DNA of 64,000 bases, taken from an uncultured Lactobacillus sp. Lineage in GTDB: Bacteria; Bacillota; Bacilli; Lactobacillales; Lactobacillaceae. The notes under the pieces were generated by a model. The model was given only the letters and a program-made list of their open reading frames with translations. It had not been told where the DNA came from and ran no database searches. Position 1 is the first letter of the stretch; the number at the start of each line of letters is the position of its first letter. The stretch spans positions 1 to 64,000 of the forward strand of contig CANOGU010000004.1 in assembly GCA_947565635.1 (NCBI GenBank), read 5' to 3'. A program made the translations under genes and the position numbers. Below, piece after piece: positions 59,579 to 64,000 of this stretch.

Positions 59579-61309
59579 ATGGTTAATGAGTTACGTAAGT
59601 CAATTAGACAATACAAAAAATTGTCGTTGACTTCCCCAGTCCTGGTTGCAGGTGAAGCTTTAATTGAAATGCTGATCCCGTACTTGGTTGGTATTCTAAT
59701 TGATAGGGGAATTATGAAAGGGAATATGGGCTATATCAATAAATGGGGCCTAATTCTTTTTGTATTAACTTTAATTTCTTTAGCATTAGGTGCAAGTGCT
59801 AGTTATGTTTCTGCACATGCAGCGGCGGGATTTGCAGCTAATTTAAGAAAAGATATGTTTTATCATATTCAAGATTTTTCTTTTAGTAATATCGATAAGT
59901 TTTCTAGTGCTAGTTTGGTAACACGTCTAACAACAGACGTAACTAATGTTCAAAACGCATATCAAATGCTTATTAGAATTGCTGTTCGTGCGCCATTAAT
60001 GCTAGTTTTTTCAATTATTATGTCAATCATTATCAGTCCTAGATTATCTTTAATCTTTGTGATAATTGCCCCAATTTTTGTCTTGATTTTAGCATTAATT
60101 ATTAAAAGTGCATATCCTTACTTCCCACGTATTTTTAGAGGATATGATGCAATGAACCAAGATGTTCGTGAAAATATTCGCGGAATTAGAGAAGTAAAGA
60201 CTTATGTTCAAGAAGAAGCCCAAATTGAAAAGTTTGAAAAGTCATCTGGTTTTATTTATAAACTTTTCTCAACTGCGCAAAAGATTATGTCACTTAATGC
60301 GTTAGTTGTAATGGCAGTTCTTAATATTTCAACTTTAGCAATCTGTTGGTTTGGTGCCAAAGAAATCGTTGGTGGAAGTTTACAAACTGGACAATTAGTT
60401 TCTATGTTTTCGTATTCAAACTCTGTTTTGTTTAGTTTAAATATTTTAGCTATGATCACTACACAATTAGTTATTTCTGAAGCTAGTGGTAAACGTATTG
60501 CAGCTGTCTTAACCGAAAAGCCAGCAATCGAAAATCCACGTAAACCTCTTAAAGACGTAACTAATGGAGATATTATTTTTGATCATGTTAACTTCAAATA
60601 CTCACCAGATGAAAAGCACTATGCTTTAGAGGATATTAACTTACATATTACCCCTGGGGAAACAATCGGTATTATCGGTGAGACTGGATCATCTAAATCA
60701 ACTTTAGTTTCAATGATTCCTCGTCTTTACGATGTAACGTCTGGTGCAGTTAGAGTAGCTGGCCATAATGTTAAATCATACGAATTGAAGACCCTTCGTG
60801 ATAAAGTTGCAATGGTTTTACAAAAGAATGTTTTGTTTAGTGGAACTGTTGAAGAAAACTTGAAATGGGGAAACGAAAATGCAACACATGAAGAAGTTGT
60901 AGCTGCAGCTAAGGTCGCTCATGCAGATGGTTTTATCCGTGAAATGCCAGATGGCTATAATACAATGATCGAACAAGGCGGAAATAATGTTTCTGGTGGA
61001 CAAAAACAACGTTTGACTATTGCTCGTGCACTTTTGAAGAATCCGGAAATTTTAATTCTAGATGATTCAACCTCTGCTGTGGATACGACAACTGAGCGTG
61101 AAATTCGTGAATCTTTAGCAAAAGACATGCCGCACACTACTAAGATTATTATTTCCCAAAGAGTTGTTTCCATTAAGGATGCAGATCGAATTATTGTTAT
61201 GGATCACGGTAAGATTCAATCAATTGGAACTCACGAAGAATTAATGAAAACCAATGAACTTTATCGTTCAATTGCTAAGTTCCAAGAAGAAAATAATGCG
61301 GGAAAGTAG
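59579..61309 (+). CDS. Heterodimeric multidrug ABC exporter subunit (degenerate site, LmrC-like)
   Basis: A 576-residue half-exporter: membrane domain about 1-315, ATPase after. Walker A GETGSSKST has Ser before Lys instead of Gly. Signature VSGGQKQRLTIARAL is normal. Walker B ILILDDSTSAVD has Asp instead of the catalytic Glu; the switch is IIISQRVVS, with Gln in place of His. These changes mark the non-catalytic half of heterodimeric exporters such as LmrCD or BmrCD. It pairs with the protein encoded 13 bases downstream. Confidence 0.92.
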   Translation: MVNELRKSIRQYKKLSLTSPVLVAGEALIEMLIPYLVGILIDRGIMKGNMGYINKWGLILFVLTLISLALGASASYVSAHAAAGFAANLRKDMFYHIQDFSFSNIDKFSSASLVTRLTTDVTNVQNAYQMLIRIAVRAPLMLVFSIIMSIIISPRLSLIFVIIAPIFVLILALIIKSAYPYFPRIFRGYDAMNQDVRENIRGIREVKTYVQEEAQIEKFEKSSGFIYKLFSTAQKIMSLNALVVMAVLNISTLAICWFGAKEIVGGSLQTGQLVSMFSYSNSVLFSLNILAMITTQLVISEASGKRIAAVLTEKPAIENPRKPLKDVTNGDIIFDHVNFKYSPDEKHYALEDINLHITPGETIGIIGETGSSKSTLVSMIPRLYDVTSGAVRVAGHNVKSYELKTLRDKVAMVLQKNVLFSGTVEENLKWGNENATHEEVVAAAKVAHADGFIREMPDGYNTMIEQGGNNVSGGQKQRLTIARALLKNPEILILDDSTSAVDTTTEREIRESLAKDMPHTTKIIISQRVVSIKDADRIIVMDHGKIQSIGTHEELMKTNELYRSIAKFQEENNAGK

Positions 61310-61322
61310 GTGAGAGTGAGTT

Positions 61323-63179
61323 ATGGATCAAGTAAAAGAAAAAACACAACCTAAAGGAAATCGAATAAAAGTCCTTGGTCGTTTATTAAAATTAGTTTTA
61401 ACAACGAGCCCTTGGATGTTAGTTGTTTCAATAATTACTATTATTTTAGCAGCTGCTTCTGCTGTAATTGGATCACTATTTATTGAGCGACTGATTGATA
61501 CTTACGTAACACCACTCTTACATGAAAAAGTTCCGAATTATGGCCCACTTCTAAACGCAATTTTGGTAATGTTTGGGATTTATGCAATTGGCTTCATCTC
61601 TAACTATCTTTTCAGTATGTTAATGGGTGTTTTAGCTCAAAAAGTTCAGTTCCGTGTCCGTAATGAAACATTTGCTCATATGGAATCTTTGCCAATTGCT
61701 TATTTTGATCAAAATAATTATGGGGATATCATGAGTCGTTATACTAACGATATTGATACCTTGATGCAAATGATTTCGCAGTCATTGCCGCAATTCTTAA
61801 ATTCAGCATTGAGTTTGATTTTTGTTATTGTAGCCATGTTTAGTTTAAGCTGGCAACTAACTTTATTCTCATTTATTATTTTTGCTTTATCATTTGGAAT
61901 TGTTAGATTTTTAACTATTAAATCTAGTTATTACTTCAAAGTACAACAGAATAAATTAGGACAAATCAATGGTTATAACGAAGAGATGCTTAATGGTTTA
62001 AAAGTTATTAAGGTCTTCTCTCATGAACCTGAAGCTGAAGAAGGGTTTGATAAGTTTAACGAAGAGTTACGTGGAGCTTCTGGAAAAGCTAATACATATG
62101 CAACAATCCTATTCCCAATTATGGGTAACATGGGAAACTTATTATATGTATTAATTGCATTTATTGGAGGAGCAGCTGCAATTAATGGTTGGGCTCCACT
62201 AACCTTAGGTGCAATTGCTTCATTCTTACAGTTATCGCGTCAATTTAGTATGCCAATTGCTCAAATTTCACAGCAATTGAACTCAATTGTTCTAGCTTTA
62301 GCTGGTGCTCAAAGAATTTTTGCACTAGAAGATGAACCATCTGAAATTGATAATGGGGATGTTATTATGTCTCCTAATCAAGAAGTTAAGAATAGCTGGT
62401 ACTGGGATGTGCCAGAAAAGAATGGCGATATTAAAAAAGTTCCAATTAAAGGTCACATTGTCTTTGATCACGTTAACTTCTCATATGTTCCAGAACATCA
62501 AATCTTGTATGATATTAATATCAATGCCAAACCTGGTATGAAAGTCGCTTTGGTTGGTGAAACGGGAGCAGGCAAGACGACTATTTCTAACATGCTTAAC
62601 CGCTTCTATGAGATTCAATCCGGAAAGATAACCTATGATGGTGTTCCAATTTCTCAAATTAGAAAAAATGATTTGAGACATTCTTTGTCGATTGTTTTAC
62701 AAGAAACTCACCTCTTTACTGGAACTATTATGGATAATATTCGTTTTGGTAAACCTGATGCTAGTGATGATGAAGTATATCAAGCTGCGCGTTTAGCACA
62801 TGCAGATGAGTTTATTCATGAACTTGATGACGGATATGAAACTGTAATTGATGGTGATGGCGGCGATTTGTCGCAAGGCCAAATGCAACTGCTCAGTATT
62901 GCTAGAGCGATGATTGCGGATGAACCGGTAATGATTCTAGATGAAGCAACTTCAAGTATTGATACTAGAACTGAACGTATGGTTCAAGCCGGTATGGACA
63001 ACTTACTTGCTGGTAGGACAAGTTTTGTTATTGCTCACCGTTTATCAACAATTGTTAACTCAGATCTTATTTTGGTTCTAGACCATGGTCATATTATTGA
63101 ACGTGGTACCCATGAAGAACTTTTGAAACAAAAAGGTTACTACTACGAGTTGTACACTGGTAAAAAAGAATTAGATTAA
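61323..63179 (+). CDS. Heterodimeric multidrug ABC exporter subunit (catalytic, LmrD-like)
   Basis: A 618-residue half-exporter: membrane domain about 20-340, ATPase after, with a linker insert (about 350-385). Walker A is normal, GETGAGKTT; Walker B MILDEATSSID has the catalytic Glu; switch FVIAHRLS has His; but the signature reads DLSQGQMQLLSIARA (LSQGQ for LSGGQ). This complements the defects of the partner and gives one consensus and one degenerate ATP site. Together they export drugs or lipids. Terminator follows. Confidence 0.92.
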   Translation: MDQVKEKTQPKGNRIKVLGRLLKLVLTTSPWMLVVSIITIILAAASAVIGSLFIERLIDTYVTPLLHEKVPNYGPLLNAILVMFGIYAIGFISNYLFSMLMGVLAQKVQFRVRNETFAHMESLPIAYFDQNNYGDIMSRYTNDIDTLMQMISQSLPQFLNSALSLIFVIVAMFSLSWQLTLFSFIIFALSFGIVRFLTIKSSYYFKVQQNKLGQINGYNEEMLNGLKVIKVFSHEPEAEEGFDKFNEELRGASGKANTYATILFPIMGNMGNLLYVLIAFIGGAAAINGWAPLTLGAIASFLQLSRQFSMPIAQISQQLNSIVLALAGAQRIFALEDEPSEIDNGDVIMSPNQEVKNSWYWDVPEKNGDIKKVPIKGHIVFDHVNFSYVPEHQILYDININAKPGMKVALVGETGAGKTTISNMLNRFYEIQSGKITYDGVPISQIRKNDLRHSLSIVLQETHLFTGTIMDNIRFGKPDASDDEVYQAARLAHADEFIHELDDGYETVIDGDGGDLSQGQMQLLSIARAMIADEPVMILDEATSSIDTRTERMVQAGMDNLLAGRTSFVIAHRLSTIVNSDLILVLDHGHIIERGTHEELLKQKGYYYELYTGKKELD

Positions 63180-63181
63180 TT

Positions 63182-63222
63182 AAAAATGGAGTCTAGAGAT
63201 TTTTTCTAGAGTCCATTTTTTT
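63182..63222 (+). terminator. Terminator after the ABC exporter
   Basis: AAAAATGGA, TCTAGA and complementary TCTAGA, TCCATTTTTTT form a hairpin (one mismatch) with T run. Confidence 0.85.
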
Positions 63223-63332
63223 ATAATTCTTTAAAAACGTGGTTTAATTTAGGTAATTAAAAGGAAAACAGGTAAAATATTAATAATAGATTTTTTAATG
63301 TGATAAATAATTATAGATAAGGAGCAATCCTC

Positions 63333-64000
63333 ATGAAGATCTTAGTTGTTGATGATGATAAAGAAATCGTTGAATTATTAAGTATATATTTAAAAAATGA
63401 AGGTTATGAGCCAATTGCTGCCTATAGCGGTAAAGAAGCTTTAACGAAACTTTCTACTAATCCAGAAATTGCATTAATGATTCTTGATATTATGATGCCA
63501 CAAATGTCAGGAATTGAAGTTATCAAGGAAGTTAGAAAAGATTCAGAGATTCCAATTTTAGTGGTTTCTGCTAAGACTAGTGATATGGACAAGATTCAAG
63601 GCTTGATTACTGGAGCAGATGACTATGTAGTTAAACCATTTAATCCATTAGAAGTAATGGCACGTGTAAGATCACTTCTTCGTCGTAGCCAGAAGGAAGT
63701 AAAAGATGATAAGCCAGATGTATTAGAAGTAGGACCTTTAGTGATCAATAAAGATTCACATGAAGTTAAAACTTTAACTGGTAAGGTTATCCAATTAACT
63801 GCCTTAGAGTTTGGAATTTTATATATGCTTGCTAGCCATCCTAATCGAGTTTTTAGTGCTGATGAAATCTTTGAAAGAGTGTGGCAACAAGAATCAGTAG
63901 TTTCTGCTAAAACTGTTATGGTACACGTTTCTCACTTACGCGATAAGATTCAGAAAGCAACTGATGGTGAAGAAGTTATTCAAACAGTCTGGGGAGTAGG
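63333..64000 (+). CDS. OmpR/PhoB-family response regulator, cut by the window end
   Basis: The frame opens at ATG 63333 behind AAGGAG and runs without a stop to the window end (222 codons). The receiver domain (about 1-118) has the acidic pocket VVDDDKEI, phospho-acceptor Asp52 in LDIMMPQMSG, the Ser/Thr-type VVSAKTSD and the conserved Lys in DDYVVKPFNP. A winged-helix DNA-binding domain follows (about 130 on), with LTALEFGILYMLASHPNRVF and MVHVSHLRDKI. Only the last few residues are missing. The sensor kinase probably follows outside the window. Target unknown; the drug exporter before it is separated by a terminator. Confidence 0.93.
   Translation, partial: MKILVVDDDKEIVELLSIYLKNEGYEPIAAYSGKEALTKLSTNPEIALMILDIMMPQMSGIEVIKEVRKDSEIPILVVSAKTSDMDKIQGLITGADDYVVKPFNPLEVMARVRSLLRRSQKEVKDDKPDVLEVGPLVINKDSHEVKTLTGKVIQLTALEFGILYMLASHPNRVFSADEIFERVWQQESVVSAKTVMVHVSHLRDKIQKATDGEEVIQTVWGV

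Noticed and set aside
1-64000. CRISPR array, tRNA or rRNA genes
   Set aside because: No regularly spaced repeats and no recognisable RNA gene were seen on reading.

Overview
The window looks like chromosomal DNA of a low-GC Lactobacillus of the gasseri/johnsonii group. The evidence is the AT-rich codon use, the mannose and sucrose PTS operons, a T-box-controlled asnA, the C69 dipeptidase, and a cinnamoyl-esterase-type hydrolase whose 249-residue length and catalytic residues (S106, D197, H225) match the L. johnsonii enzyme LJ0536 as I remember it. The rsmG-noc-parA-parB block at 53.9-57.2 kb suggests the replication origin is not far away. No tRNA, rRNA or CRISPR array was recognised.

Layout. 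0-3.4 kb: mannose-class PTS operon manXYZ plus manO, with a cre-like site. 3.5-4.6 kb: a decayed IS30-type element. 4.7-9.9 kb: two tandem near-duplicate amino-acid permeases behind a short leader hairpin, then a C26 glutamine amidotransferase/APC permease pair. 9.9-16.1 kb: asnA with T-box, a DMT transporter, an APC permease, gatD (no murT next to it), a ThiD-type kinase and a tyrosine phosphatase. 16.2-18.5 kb: an AT-rich island with an Rgg-type regulator, a 19-residue SHP-like peptide, a secreted glycine-rich protein, a 54-residue membrane protein and a broken membrane-protein gene. 18.5-23.2 kb: sucrose regulon scrR-scrB and scrA. 23.2-29.1 kb: a second AT-rich island. It holds a class III lanthipeptide-type locus with a divergent candidate precursor gene, a frameshifted LanKC synthetase and an ABC exporter, then a second Rgg-type regulator and a 59-residue membrane protein. 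Three near-identical terminator repeats punctuate this island. 29.1-33.3 kb: macrodomain protein, a second ABC exporter paralogous to the lanthipeptide one, a catalytically dead C26-like amidotransferase, and an MFS exporter. 33.4-43 kb: assorted genes, including a truncated aroD, a beta-lactamase-like protein lacking the SxxK lysine, a membrane-anchored GDPD, yaaA and the esterase. 43-50 kb: histidine phosphatases, an autoregulated TetR/ABC locus, dipeptidase, and two FMN reductases. 50.3-53.2 kb: mupG, a tyrosine phosphatase and apbE. 53.2-64 kb: cvpA, rsmG, noc, parA, parB, DUF951, ychF, DUF1129, a heterodimeric multidrug ABC exporter and a response regulator cut by the window end.

The most interesting parts are the two AT-rich islands. 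The first looks like a complete peptide-pheromone circuit: Rgg regulator, hydrophobic pheromone precursor, then a translationally coupled secreted effector. The second looks like a class III lanthipeptide locus caught while being lost or switched off. Its candidate precursor has an in-frame stop at codon 7, LanKC is out of frame at a run of seven T, and the kinase catalytic Asp appears as Tyr. Its two divergent genes seem to use promoters lying on exactly the same 37 bp of a perfect inverted repeat.
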